From contig JAOMDA010000002.1 of NCBI GenBank assembly GCA_028345295.1, positions 62,001-126,000 of the forward strand: a stretch of 64,000 bases of DNA, written 5' to 3'. The notes under the pieces were generated by a model. It saw only the letters and a program-made list of their open reading frames with translations, did not search any database and was not told the origin of the DNA. This DNA comes from Candidatus Nitrosopelagicus sp. Its GTDB lineage: Archaea > Thermoproteota > Nitrososphaeria > Nitrososphaerales > Nitrosopumilaceae. The position numbers were made by a program, and so were the translations under genes. This document shows positions 23,732-32,331 of the stretch, piece by piece; the stretch's first letter is position 1, and each line of letters begins with the position of its first letter.

Positions 23732-25420
23732 ATGAAATATCCTGGATTATTAGATGATGATATATCTCGTGTTGGAACCAATGAAGCACAAATGTACAAT
23801 CTGCTCTCTGGTACGGTAGTTGCTGATCTAGTTAAAACATGTCTTGGTCCTCGAGGAATGTCAAAAATGTATATCGATATACTTGGAGAAGACACTTTGA
23901 CAAAGCACGGTGGTGCATTTTTAAGAAAAGTAGACGTTGACCATCCTGCCGCAAAATCTGTTATTGATGCAGTAAATACTGTTGATACTCATGTGGGCGA
24001 TGGTACTTCATCTGTGGCTATTTTGATGGGTAGTCTATTGGGTAATGCCAAAAAATTACTAAATTTGGGGATCCCAACTTCAACCATAGTTAGAGGATAT
24101 GAAATGGGTCTTGATTTGACCTTGGACACTTTAGACGAAATTAAAATAAAACAAAATAATGACAATTTGGAAAAAATGAGGGAATTATTAATCACCTGTA
24201 TTACTGGAAAGACAATTTTTGATTTACAAGAAGATCAAGGGAAAATAGTTGATATGATTATTGAGGCGGTACTTGATGTTGCAGACTTGAAGAACAATCA
24301 TTTTGCAATTGACGATATTAAAATTGAAGACAAGATTGGAAATATAACTGAAATCCAACTGATTAAGGGTACTCTGATTGATAAAACAATAGATAGTTCT
24401 GCAATGCCAAAATGCATCAATGATGCAAAAATTCTCTTAATCAATGAACCATTAGAAACAATGAAAACTAGATACGAATCAGAAATTGAGATTACATCTC
24501 CTGAACAAATGAGCCAATTTCTTGTTCAAGAAAATAATGATCTTGATCATCTTGTACAGAATATTGTTAATTCTGGTGCCAATGTAGTAATTTCTAGAAA
24601 AGGCGTAAGTGATTTCGTTCAAGAATCTCTTGCAAAAAAAGGTATAATCTCAATGAGACGTGTAAAGTACAATGATTTATGGTGGTTAGAAAAAGCGGTT
24701 AATGCCAAAACTTGTGAAAGTATTGAAAAAATATCTTCTCATGAATTAGGCTTTGCAAGAAAAATATACGAAAAAACTGTAGGTGGTGATCCAATGGTAT
24801 TTGTAGAAGGTAAATCCCCAAAATCTGTTACAATATTGTTAAGAGCAAATTCAAAACGATATCTAGATGAACTTCATAGAAATATTCTAAATGCATTTCA
24901 TGTACTGCAAAATTTCATTGAGAATCCATTTGTTGTTTGTGGTGCAGGTTCTGTAGAAGGACTTTTGTCACAGAAAATTAAAGAGCAATCTGTAACTATT
25001 GATGGCAAAGAGCAGTTAGCAGTTGACAAATTTGCTGACTCAATCCTAGAAATCCCACTAACTTTAGCCAGAAATGTAGGAATGGATGTTTTAGACACAA
25101 AAACACGCCTACAAGCAAAATTTGCAAACTCTAATGGGAAAACAAGATGGTATGGAATCAACTCAGAAACAAGAAATATCTCTGATATGTCATCATCGAA
25201 AATCATTGAAACAGTGGCTGTGAAACAACAAGTCTTCAAAACTGCCGTCGAAGCAACAAATTTGATTCTAAGTGTAAATGACGTCTTCATGAAAAACATA
25301 ATTGACAATACACATTGTCATGTTGATGGAGTAGTTCACGCTCATCATGATCCAGGAAAAAACCATAATCATTTTGAACAAGAAGGATTAGAACAAAGAC
25401 AAATGCATCAATATTACTGA
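23732..25420 (+). CDS. Divergent group II chaperonin (thermosome) paralogue with His-rich tail
   Basis: The 562-aa protein spans a whole thermosome subunit: CLGPRGMSKMYIDILG, VDHPAAKSVIDAV, VGDGTSSVAILMG, MPKCINDAKILLIN, EITSPEQMSQFLVQE and RARNVGMD-like ending LTLARNVGMDVLDTK. GDGTS keeps one catalytic Asp, but the usual NDG Asp is His (TKHG), and the Asp of the NDA motif is Asn (HRNILNAFHVL). GGGA is GAGS. These correspond to GroEL D52 and D398, both needed for ATP hydrolysis. The C-terminus replaces the GGM tail by HCHVDGVVHAHHDPGKNHNH. I infer a regulatory or specialised subunit rather than a standard folding machine. Confidence 0.85.
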   Translation: MKYPGLLDDDISRVGTNEAQMYNLLSGTVVADLVKTCLGPRGMSKMYIDILGEDTLTKHGGAFLRKVDVDHPAAKSVIDAVNTVDTHVGDGTSSVAILMGSLLGNAKKLLNLGIPTSTIVRGYEMGLDLTLDTLDEIKIKQNNDNLEKMRELLITCITGKTIFDLQEDQGKIVDMIIEAVLDVADLKNNHFAIDDIKIEDKIGNITEIQLIKGTLIDKTIDSSAMPKCINDAKILLINEPLETMKTRYESEIEITSPEQMSQFLVQENNDLDHLVQNIVNSGANVVISRKGVSDFVQESLAKKGIISMRRVKYNDLWWLEKAVNAKTCESIEKISSHELGFARKIYEKTVGGDPMVFVEGKSPKSVTILLRANSKRYLDELHRNILNAFHVLQNFIENPFVVCGAGSVEGLLSQKIKEQSVTIDGKEQLAVDKFADSILEIPLTLARNVGMDVLDTKTRLQAKFANSNGKTRWYGINSETRNISDMSSSKIIETVAVKQQVFKTAVEATNLILSVNDVFMKNIIDNTHCHVDGVVHAHHDPGKNHNHFEQEGLEQRQMHQYY

Positions 25421-25449
25421 ATTAAAAATCCAACTTGAACTTGTTAGAA

Positions 25450-25680
25450 TTAAGATATGTCTAAATTTTGATTTGTTGTATGAAGTAAATCATATTGTGA
25501 ATGACTTTGGATTTCATCACTAAACATTATGTCAATATCCAATTCTTTATTTTCTCCTGATTCATCAGACGAATCAAATCCAAAATAAAATATCAGATTA
25601 ATAATTACAAACATTATCGCAATCATGATTAACCTGGTTTTCATAGATAGACTTTTTTTAGGATTTTCTCTATTTGCCAT
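25450..25680 (-). CDS. Small single-helix membrane-anchored protein, unknown
   Basis: The 76-aa product has a basic N-terminus (MANRENPKKSLSMKTR), one helix (LIMIAIMFVIINLIFYFGF) and an acidic outward tail (DSSDESGENKELDIDIMFSDE). No family recognised. It lies tail to tail with the chaperonin paralogue and 48 nt downstream of pdcD5 on the same strand. Confidence 0.5.
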   Translation of the reverse strand: MANRENPKKSLSMKTRLIMIAIMFVIINLIFYFGFDSSDESGENKELDIDIMFSDEIQSHSQYDLLHTTNQNLDIS

Positions 25681-25728
25681 CCTGAATATGTAGCGTTGTT
25701 TTATTTATGTATAATTATTTTCTTGGGA

Positions 25729-26052
25729 TCAGATTCTGTTAATCTTGAAATCTTTCTTTGGTTGTTGTGCAGACATTAGGATTTGTTTTAGTTGCTCATC
25801 AGTTATCTGACCTGGCGCTTTTCCTTGTGCTGCCAAACCAAGTAGATAATTCTCCACTAAATTTGCAAGTTCTGGTTTTACCATTTTGACATTGTTTAGC
25901 CGCAATCTAGCTTCAGAACTAAGAAGTTGTTTCAACAACATTTCTTTTTTTGCGTTAAATTGATCCTCAGCATGTTCATTTCCTTCATGACTATGGGTGG
26001 TACCATCAGCATGTGTATGGGTGGTACCATCAGCATGTGTATGTTCATCCAT
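25729..26052 (-). CDS. PDCD5/TFAR19-family protein with His-rich N-terminal extension
   Basis: The core, LKQLLSSEARLRLNNVKMVKPELANLVENYLLGLAAQGK followed by ITDEQLKQILM (quoted in part), is the helical bundle of the archaeal/eukaryotic PDCD5 family. The N-terminus carries DEHTHADGTTHTHADGTTHS, made by a perfect 24-bp tandem repeat, with a possible metal-binding role. Eukaryotic PDCD5 binds the CCT chaperonin, and here a chaperonin paralogue with a His-rich tail lies one gene away. I use ATG 26052, because the ORF-track start adds eight hydrophobic residues. It is divergent from the deoxyhypusine synthase gene by 52 nt. Confidence 0.85.
   Translation of the reverse strand: MDEHTHADGTTHTHADGTTHSHEGNEHAEDQFNAKKEMLLKQLLSSEARLRLNNVKMVKPELANLVENYLLGLAAQGKAPGQITDEQLKQILMSAQQPKKDFKINRI
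25993..26040. repeat. Perfect 24-bp tandem repeat in the PDCD5 gene
   Basis: Two identical copies of ATGGGTGGTACCATCAGCAT-plus-GTGT (25993-26016 and 26017-26040) encode the ADGTTHTH/ADGTTHSH units on the minus strand. Identity at third positions points to recent duplication. Confidence 0.9.
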
Positions 26053-26104
26053 AGTTTTTGTAATAAAATAAAACATTAAAATCTATACTTCATATTTTGA
26101 CCAT

Positions 26105-27211
26105 ATGGATCATCATAATTTTGAAGGAAAAGAGATTCCACACATTAAACTTGATTCTAAAATGACAATCAAAGAACTTGTTGAGATCTATGCAAGTTCA
26201 GGTTTTAATGGCAGACAATTAGGCGAGGCTGCAAAATTATATTCAAAAATGATTCATGATGATGCAACTATCTGCCTAACTGTTGCAGGCGCATTGACAC
26301 CAGTAGGATTTGGTGGAATAATTAAGACATTATTAGACAAAGGATTTGTTGACTGGATTGTAACTACCGGCGCAAATGTATATCATGAAGATCACTTCGC
26401 ATGGGGGTTTCCTATAAAACAGGGACATTCTGAAGTGGATGACAATATTCTATACGATAAGGAAATTGTGCGCATTCGTGATGTTTATCTAAAATTTTAT
26501 GAAACATTAGAAATGGAAGATCAGGTAATTCAGAAAATTTTTCAGGATAAAATTGTAGATAAACCATTTACAACTGCTGAATTTTGTAATGTTTTAGGTA
26601 GTATAACCAAAAAAAAGGCAAAATACCCAGAAAAAAGTTTTGTTGCAACTGCATATGACCTTGATGTTCCAGTCTATATCTCAACACTAAAGGATTCATC
26701 ATTAGCATTAAACTTGGCAATTCATAGATTGAAAGATCAACAATATAATCTTGATTTTGTTAGGGAAATAATAGAACAGGCAGCAATTGTGTATAATTCA
26801 AAAAAATCTGGTATTCTGGAATTAGGTGGAGGTGTTCCAAAAAATACTGCACAACAAACAGGTCCTCTTTTAGATCAGATTCTTAGAAAAGAACATGGCG
26901 GTCAAGATTACATAATTCAGATAACTGATGCTAGACCTGATACAGGTGGATTATCTGGTGCAACACTTCAAGAAGGAAAAAGTTGGGGAAAGGTACATGA
27001 TTCTCATGAAGATCTTATTACAGTTTATACAGACGCAACAATAGCATTTCCTATTTTAGCATTGTATGCATTAAGTAATGAAGAACCAAGAAAACCAAAA
27101 AGATTATACAAAAATCTAGACAAATACTATAAATCTCTTCAAGATTCTGCTGTTAATGTTCCAGATAAATTTGCAGAATTATTAAAAAAATCAGAAATTA
27201 ATTTAGATTAA
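26105..27211 (+). CDS. dys: Deoxyhypusine synthase
   Basis: The 368-aa protein shows the family pattern: TVAGALTPVGFGGIIKTLLDKGFVDWIVTTGANVYHED, ILELGGGVPKNTAQQ, TDARPDTGGLSGATL and the active-site lysine in SWGKVHDS. It transfers the aminobutyl group of spermidine to a lysine of aIF5A with NAD, the first step of hypusine. Length is normal. A second, more divergent family member follows on the same strand after 81 nt. N-terminal segments PHIKLDSKMTIKELVE match standard members, so I take this copy as the true aIF5A-modifying enzyme. Confidence 0.85.
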   Translation: MDHHNFEGKEIPHIKLDSKMTIKELVEIYASSGFNGRQLGEAAKLYSKMIHDDATICLTVAGALTPVGFGGIIKTLLDKGFVDWIVTTGANVYHEDHFAWGFPIKQGHSEVDDNILYDKEIVRIRDVYLKFYETLEMEDQVIQKIFQDKIVDKPFTTAEFCNVLGSITKKKAKYPEKSFVATAYDLDVPVYISTLKDSSLALNLAIHRLKDQQYNLDFVREIIEQAAIVYNSKKSGILELGGGVPKNTAQQTGPLLDQILRKEHGGQDYIIQITDARPDTGGLSGATLQEGKSWGKVHDSHEDLITVYTDATIAFPILALYALSNEEPRKPKRLYKNLDKYYKSLQDSAVNVPDKFAELLKKSEINLD

Positions 27212-27292
27212 TATTTTTATGTTTATGGTAAATTACATATTTCAAAATTTGAATAACCGAAGCATTAAATGAGATAATAACTTGTTTTGAAT

Positions 27293-28234
27293 ATGATAGA
27301 ACCTGGAAGACCTGTAAAAGACATTTCAATTAGCAAGGATTCTGAAATCAATCAAATTTTCCAAGAAATGGCTGAATCAGGAGGTTTTGAGTCTAGAAAT
27401 ATCACAGAAGGCTTGGAAATACTTTCTAGTATGATTGAAAATCAAGACTGCCTAAAATTTTTATCTTTTATTGGCGCAATAATCTCCACCGGATTCCGAG
27501 GAATAATCAAAGATATGATTAAGAAAAAATGGTTTGATGTTGTTTTTACAACATGTGGTGCACTAGATCATGACATTGCAAGACATTTTTCTAATTACAA
27601 AGAAGGTTCATTTTCTATGGATGATAAAATACTTGCAGAACAAGACATGCACAGGCTTGGAAATATAATTGTGCCATTAGAAAGTTATGGTCCTATAATT
27701 GAAGAAAAAGTACAAAGTGTTCTAGAACAAGTCTATAAAACTGGAAAAAAAGAAATGTCTACAGCTGACATTACAAAAGAACTTGGCAAGATCATGGGTG
27801 AAGATTCATTTCTTTATTGGGCATACAAAAATGACATCAAAGTAATTGTACCTGGAATAATGGATGGTGCAGTAGGGAGTCAAATCTGGATGTTCTCACA
27901 GAAGCATGCAGATTTTAAATTAAACCTCATTGACGATGCAAATTTTATTTCAGGTCTTGTCTTTAAAGCAAAACAATCAGGTGCATTACTTTTAGGCGGT
28001 GGTGTTCCAAAACATCATGCACTTTGGTGGAATCAATATCGTGATGGATTAGATTATGCAGTGTACATAACCACAGCACAAGAATTTGATGGAAGTTCTA
28101 GTGGTGCATTGGTTAAAGAAGCTATTTCATGGGGAAAAGTTACACAGGATGCAAAGCAAACAACAATTCATGCAGAAATCACTACAGTATTCCCATTTAT
28201 TTTCAAAGCATTGTTAAATAGATTAGAGAAATAG
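27293..28234 (+). CDS. Deoxyhypusine synthase-like paralogue
   Basis: The 313-aa protein (ATG 27293; the ORF track begins at a TTG two codons earlier) shares the fold: FIGAIISTGFRGIIKDMIKKKWFDVVFTTCGALDHD, LLLGGGVPKHHALWWNQ, TTAQEFDGSSSGA and SWGKVTQDA with the catalytic lysine. It is shorter and differs from its neighbour at the NAD-site and substrate regions (TCGALDHDIARHF for TGANVYHEDHF). In bacteria such members act as homospermidine synthases, so a polyamine role is possible. A non-redundant second aIF5A enzyme is the alternative. Ribonuclease H follows 1 nt after the stop. Confidence 0.75.
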   Translation: MIEPGRPVKDISISKDSEINQIFQEMAESGGFESRNITEGLEILSSMIENQDCLKFLSFIGAIISTGFRGIIKDMIKKKWFDVVFTTCGALDHDIARHFSNYKEGSFSMDDKILAEQDMHRLGNIIVPLESYGPIIEEKVQSVLEQVYKTGKKEMSTADITKELGKIMGEDSFLYWAYKNDIKVIVPGIMDGAVGSQIWMFSQKHADFKLNLIDDANFISGLVFKAKQSGALLLGGGVPKHHALWWNQYRDGLDYAVYITTAQEFDGSSSGALVKEAISWGKVTQDAKQTTIHAEITTVFPFIFKALLNRLEK

Positions 28235-28235
28235 T

Positions 28236-28592
28236 ATGGTAAGAAACATCTATGTAGATGGTTCAGGTGGAGCAAAATCAGGATACGGTTTCTTTGTAAA
28301 AGAAACTGGTGAATCTTTCTTTGAAGAAAAACTTGGGATTACAAATAACCAAGCAGAGTATCTTGCAATAATTTCTGCATTAAAGAAAAATGAAAATTTT
28401 GATGATGAAATTACAATTTTCAGTGACTCAAAAAATACAGTAAATCAACTCAATCATGAATTTGCCATAAATAATGAGCAATTACGCACTTTTGCACGTG
28501 AGGCTTGGGCACTAATGGCCAAATTTTCTCATCTAACAATAAAGTGGGTTCCAAGAAGTGAAAATTTAGCAGGAAAAATGCTTGGTAGTTAA
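28236..28592 (+). CDS. rnhA: RNase HI-like protein
   Basis: The 118-aa protein has YVDGSGGAKSGYGFFV with the first catalytic Asp, NNQAEYLAIISAL with the Glu, and TIFSDSKNTVNQLN with the second Asp. The last conserved acidic residue (usually in a N-x-x-AD motif) is Gly here, in RSENLAGKMLGS. Archaeal type 1 enzymes are short and cleave RNA in RNA-DNA hybrids. Loss of the fourth carboxylate may lower or change activity. It follows the deoxyhypusine synthase paralogue with 1 nt gap, suggesting co-transcription. Confidence 0.75.
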   Translation: MVRNIYVDGSGGAKSGYGFFVKETGESFFEEKLGITNNQAEYLAIISALKKNENFDDEITIFSDSKNTVNQLNHEFAINNEQLRTFAREAWALMAKFSHLTIKWVPRSENLAGKMLGS

Positions 28593-28641
28593 AGTGTGAA
28601 TAGCTTTAATTATAGAAAATACTTGGATCAGAAATCATACC

Positions 28642-30744
28642 ATGGCTGAATCTGTTTTCCTTTCCCCAAAATCTATTGCTGTTATCGGTGCTTCTGACAA
28701 AGAAGGCAGTGTAGGTCGTGCAATTACCTCAAATATTATGAAAGGTTATACGGGTACAGTTTTTCCTATTAGCCCAACAAGAGATACAGTATTTGATCAA
28801 AAAGCATACAAAAGCGTCTTAGACGTTCCAGATGAAATTGATTTGGCTGTTATAATTACAAAAAATACCATAGTTCCAACTGTATTAGAAGAATGTGGTA
28901 AAAAGAAAATTCAAGGAGCTATTGTCATCACTGCTGGTTTCAAGGAAGTAGATGAAGAAGGCAAAAAATTGGAAGAACAACTAAAAGACATAGCAAAAAA
29001 ATACAACTTGCAAGTAATTGGACCAAACTGTCTAGGTGTTATGAATCTAGATCCACAAACAATGATGAATTCAACTTTCCTCAAAATAACTCCAAAATCT
29101 GGTGAAATCGCTCTTGTATCTCAAAGTGGAGCAATATGTGCAGCATTAGTTGAGGATGCAAGTGCACAAGGAATTGGTTTTTCTGCAGTTATTAGTATGG
29201 GAAACAAAGCAGATATGACAGAAATAGATGTACTAAAAATGCTTGCTGAACATGAGCAAACAAAAGTTATTGTCATGTATCTTGAAGATATGGGTAACGG
29301 ACAAGAGTTTCTTAAAGTCTGTAAACAAATTACAAAACTAAATGCAGTAAAGAAACCAGTTTTAGTTTTAAAATCAGGTAGGAGTCCTGAAGGTGCAAAA
29401 GCAGCAATGTCTCATACTGGTGCTTTAATGGGATCAGATGAAATCTATGATGCATTACTACAACAATCTGGTGCAATTAGGGTTGACACTATGGAAGAAT
29501 TATTTGATTATGCTACAGCATTCTCAAAGCAGCCACTTCCTATAGAAGGAGATCTTGTAATTGTATCGAACGCTGGTGGACCAGCAATTATTTCAACTGA
29601 TTCATGCTCAAAACTTGGAATTAAAATGGCAAAGATTGAAGAGATTCGTCCAAAAATTGATGCAGTAATTCCTCCATGGGGAAGTTCAAGAAACCCTGTT
29701 GATATTGTAGGTGATGCAGATTTTAATAGATTTGAAAATGTGCTAAATGAAGTTTTACAGCACAAAAATGTTGGTTCTGTAATCTCAATGTGTACACCCT
29801 CTGCTACTCTTGATTATGATAAACTTGCTGAAGTGATTGTTAAGATGTCAAAAAAATACAAAAAAACAATGCTTGCAAGCTTGATGGGTCTTGATGAAGG
29901 AATTACAAATAGAGAAATACTTGCTGCAGGGGATGTTCCTTACTATACATATGCAGAAGGTTCTATACGTGCACTAAAAGCCATGCTTAGGTTTGTAGAT
30001 TGGGTCAAATCACCAGATGGAAATATTACAAAATTTGAAGTTGATAAGGATAAAGCTCAAAGCATTTTTGATAAAGTAAAGGAAGAAGGAAGAACTAATC
30101 TTCTGGAAGATGAAGGAAGAGAAATCTTAGATGCATATGGATTTCCACTTCCACAAAGCGTTGTTGCAACCACAGAAGACGAAGCTGTTGCTGCTGCAAA
30201 TAAAATAGGATATCCAATTGTAATGAAGATCTCATCTCCACAAATTGTTCATAAATCAGATGCTGGTGGTGTAAAAGTTAATCTCACAAATGACGACGAG
30301 ACTCGTGATGGTTTCAAAACAATAATGGATAATGCAAGAAAATATGATAGTAACGCGGACATAAAAGGAGTTTTGATTGTTGAAATGGTAAAGGGCGGAA
30401 AAGAGATGATTATTGGATCAAAACTTGAACCTGGAATGGGTCCTGTAGTTATGCTCGGTATGGGTGGAATCTATGTTGAAATTTTGAAAGATGTAACCTT
30501 TAGACTTGCACCACTAACTGACCAAGAAGCAAATGATATGATTTCCTCTATTAAAACTAAAAAATTGTTAGATGGAGTTAGAGGAGAAGAGCCTTCTGAT
30601 ATCAATAAACTCTCTGAATGTATTCAACGATTATCACAACTTGTTAGTGATTTCAAAGAAATCAAAGAATTAGACATGAATCCAGTACTGGTAATGGAAA
30701 AAGGACAAGGTTGTAAAATTCTAGATGTGCGGATAGGCATATAA
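28642..30744 (+). CDS. ADP-forming acyl-CoA synthetase (probable 4-hydroxybutyryl-CoA synthetase)
   Basis: The 700-aa protein has the order CoA-binding domain (SIAVIGASDKEGSVGRA, about residues 9-130), succinyl-CoA ligase-like domains with the phospho-His in MSHTGALMGSDEI, and an ATP-grasp domain (YPIVMKISSPQIVHKSDAGGVKVNL, about residues 480-700). It makes acyl-CoA from the acid, CoA and ATP with ADP as product. It lies 62 nt before 4-hydroxybutyryl-CoA dehydratase, which points to 4-hydroxybutyrate as substrate in the thaumarchaeal 3HP/4HB cycle, known for energy-saving ADP-forming enzymes. Acetate or 3-hydroxypropionate are alternatives. Confidence 0.85.
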   Translation: MAESVFLSPKSIAVIGASDKEGSVGRAITSNIMKGYTGTVFPISPTRDTVFDQKAYKSVLDVPDEIDLAVIITKNTIVPTVLEECGKKKIQGAIVITAGFKEVDEEGKKLEEQLKDIAKKYNLQVIGPNCLGVMNLDPQTMMNSTFLKITPKSGEIALVSQSGAICAALVEDASAQGIGFSAVISMGNKADMTEIDVLKMLAEHEQTKVIVMYLEDMGNGQEFLKVCKQITKLNAVKKPVLVLKSGRSPEGAKAAMSHTGALMGSDEIYDALLQQSGAIRVDTMEELFDYATAFSKQPLPIEGDLVIVSNAGGPAIISTDSCSKLGIKMAKIEEIRPKIDAVIPPWGSSRNPVDIVGDADFNRFENVLNEVLQHKNVGSVISMCTPSATLDYDKLAEVIVKMSKKYKKTMLASLMGLDEGITNREILAAGDVPYYTYAEGSIRALKAMLRFVDWVKSPDGNITKFEVDKDKAQSIFDKVKEEGRTNLLEDEGREILDAYGFPLPQSVVATTEDEAVAAANKIGYPIVMKISSPQIVHKSDAGGVKVNLTNDDETRDGFKTIMDNARKYDSNADIKGVLIVEMVKGGKEMIIGSKLEPGMGPVVMLGMGGIYVEILKDVTFRLAPLTDQEANDMISSIKTKKLLDGVRGEEPSDINKLSECIQRLSQLVSDFKEIKELDMNPVLVMEKGQGCKILDVRIGI

Positions 30745-30779
30745 AATTAGGCAAAGCTATAACGGAAACTCTTTAATTA

Positions 30780-30786
30780 TTTATAA
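30780..30786 (+). promoter_or_regulatory. TATA box of the abfD gene
   Basis: TTTATAA ends 20 nt before ATG 30807, indicating a leaderless promoter of its own in addition to any read-through from the synthetase gene. Confidence 0.45.
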
Positions 30787-30806
30787 CATGATGTCGTACT
30801 GTAGTT

Positions 30807-32330
30807 ATGCAAAAAACAGTTAGACCAATAAGAACAGGCGAAGAATACATTGAAAGTTTACGTGGTCGCGATCTCAAAGTCTATCTCTTTGGTGAATTAG
30901 TAAAAGAACCTGTTGATCACCCAATAATTAGACCTTCAATCAATGCAGTTGCAAAAACATATGATCTTGCAGTAGAAGAAGAGGAACTTGCATTCCCAAA
31001 ATCATCAATTTCTGGAGAACATGTAAATCGCTTCTTGCATATTGCTGAAAGCGCACAAGATTTAGTTTTACAAAATAAAATGCAGCGAAAATTGGGCCAG
31101 CTTACTGGTACTTGCTTTCAGAGATGCGTTGGAATGGATGCATTAAATTCGTTACATTCTACAACATTTGAAATTGACGAAAAACATGGAACAAAATATC
31201 ATGATAGACTACTAGAATTTATCAAAAAGGTACAACATGAGAACTTGGTTATTGGTGGTGCAATGACTGATGTTAAAGGAGATAGAAGTCTTGCACCAAG
31301 TGAACAAGAAGATCCTGATTTGTTTGTGCATATTGTAAAAAGGGATGAAAAAGGAGTTTACATTACTGGCGCTAAAGCACATCAAACTGGTACAATTAAC
31401 TCACATTGGATGATTGTAATGCCAACCATGCGATTACAAGAAAATGATAAAGATTACGCAATTGTTGGTGCAATTCCTGTAGATGCTCCTGGCATCAAGT
31501 ATATCTATGGTAGACAGTCGTGTGATACTCGTAGTATGGAACCAGGAGACATAGACGTAGGTAACTCTGAATATGGTGGACAAGAAACTATGGTTATTCT
31601 TGATAATGTATTCATTCCAAATGAATTAATCTTCATGGATGGGGAATACGATTTTGCAGCAATGCTAGTTGAAAGATTCACATGTTATCACAGAAGAAGT
31701 TATGTTTGTAAAACTGGTTTGGGTGATGTGTTAATTGGTGCAGCAGCTGCAGTAGCAGATTACAATGGAGTACCAAAAGTATCACATATTAAAGATAAAA
31801 TTATTGAGATGACACATCTTAACGAGTCAATTTATGCTGCAGGAATATCTTCATCATATCAAGCTCAGAAAATGAAATCAGGTGTTTTCTTGAACGATGA
31901 CATGCTAGCAAATGTATGTAAGCATAATGTAACACGTTTTCCATATGAAATTGGTAGACTTGCACAGGATATTGCAGGTGGTTTACTAGTAACACTACCA
32001 TCAGAGGCTGAATTAAGAAGTCCTGAGACTGGTCCTATACTAAAAAAATATCTCAAAGCAAAGTCAGGAGCTGAAGTTGAAAATAGAATGCGAGTTTTGC
32101 GTCTAATTGAAAACATGACAATGGGCAGAAACGCAGTTGGTTATTTGACTGAATCAATGCATGGTGCAGGTTCTCCTCAAGCACAAAGAATACAGATTGC
32201 GCGTCAAATGCAATTAGGATATAAGAAAAAACTAGCTAAAGATTTAGCAAAAGTTAAGGGAGAAAACGAAGAAATCAAGGAAAGTTCTGAATATTTTCAA
32301 CGCGTCTTCAAATTAGATAATAGAGAATAA
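30807..32330 (+). CDS. abfD: 4-hydroxybutyryl-CoA dehydratase
   Basis: The 507-aa flavin and [4Fe-4S] enzyme carries CFQRC (two cluster Cys and the active-site Gln) and CYHRRSYVCK (cluster His and Cys), plus GAMTDVKGDRS, GAKAHQTGTINSHWM and GQETMVILDNVFIPNELIF. It dehydrates 4-hydroxybutyryl-CoA to crotonyl-CoA by a radical mechanism and is the hallmark of the 3HP/4HB carbon fixation cycle. Length fits type I members. Clustering with the ADP-forming synthetase places two consecutive steps side by side. Confidence 0.95.
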   Translation: MQKTVRPIRTGEEYIESLRGRDLKVYLFGELVKEPVDHPIIRPSINAVAKTYDLAVEEEELAFPKSSISGEHVNRFLHIAESAQDLVLQNKMQRKLGQLTGTCFQRCVGMDALNSLHSTTFEIDEKHGTKYHDRLLEFIKKVQHENLVIGGAMTDVKGDRSLAPSEQEDPDLFVHIVKRDEKGVYITGAKAHQTGTINSHWMIVMPTMRLQENDKDYAIVGAIPVDAPGIKYIYGRQSCDTRSMEPGDIDVGNSEYGGQETMVILDNVFIPNELIFMDGEYDFAAMLVERFTCYHRRSYVCKTGLGDVLIGAAAAVADYNGVPKVSHIKDKIIEMTHLNESIYAAGISSSYQAQKMKSGVFLNDDMLANVCKHNVTRFPYEIGRLAQDIAGGLLVTLPSEAELRSPETGPILKKYLKAKSGAEVENRMRVLRLIENMTMGRNAVGYLTESMHGAGSPQAQRIQIARQMQLGYKKKLAKDLAKVKGENEEIKESSEYFQRVFKLDNRE

Positions 32331-32331
32331 A

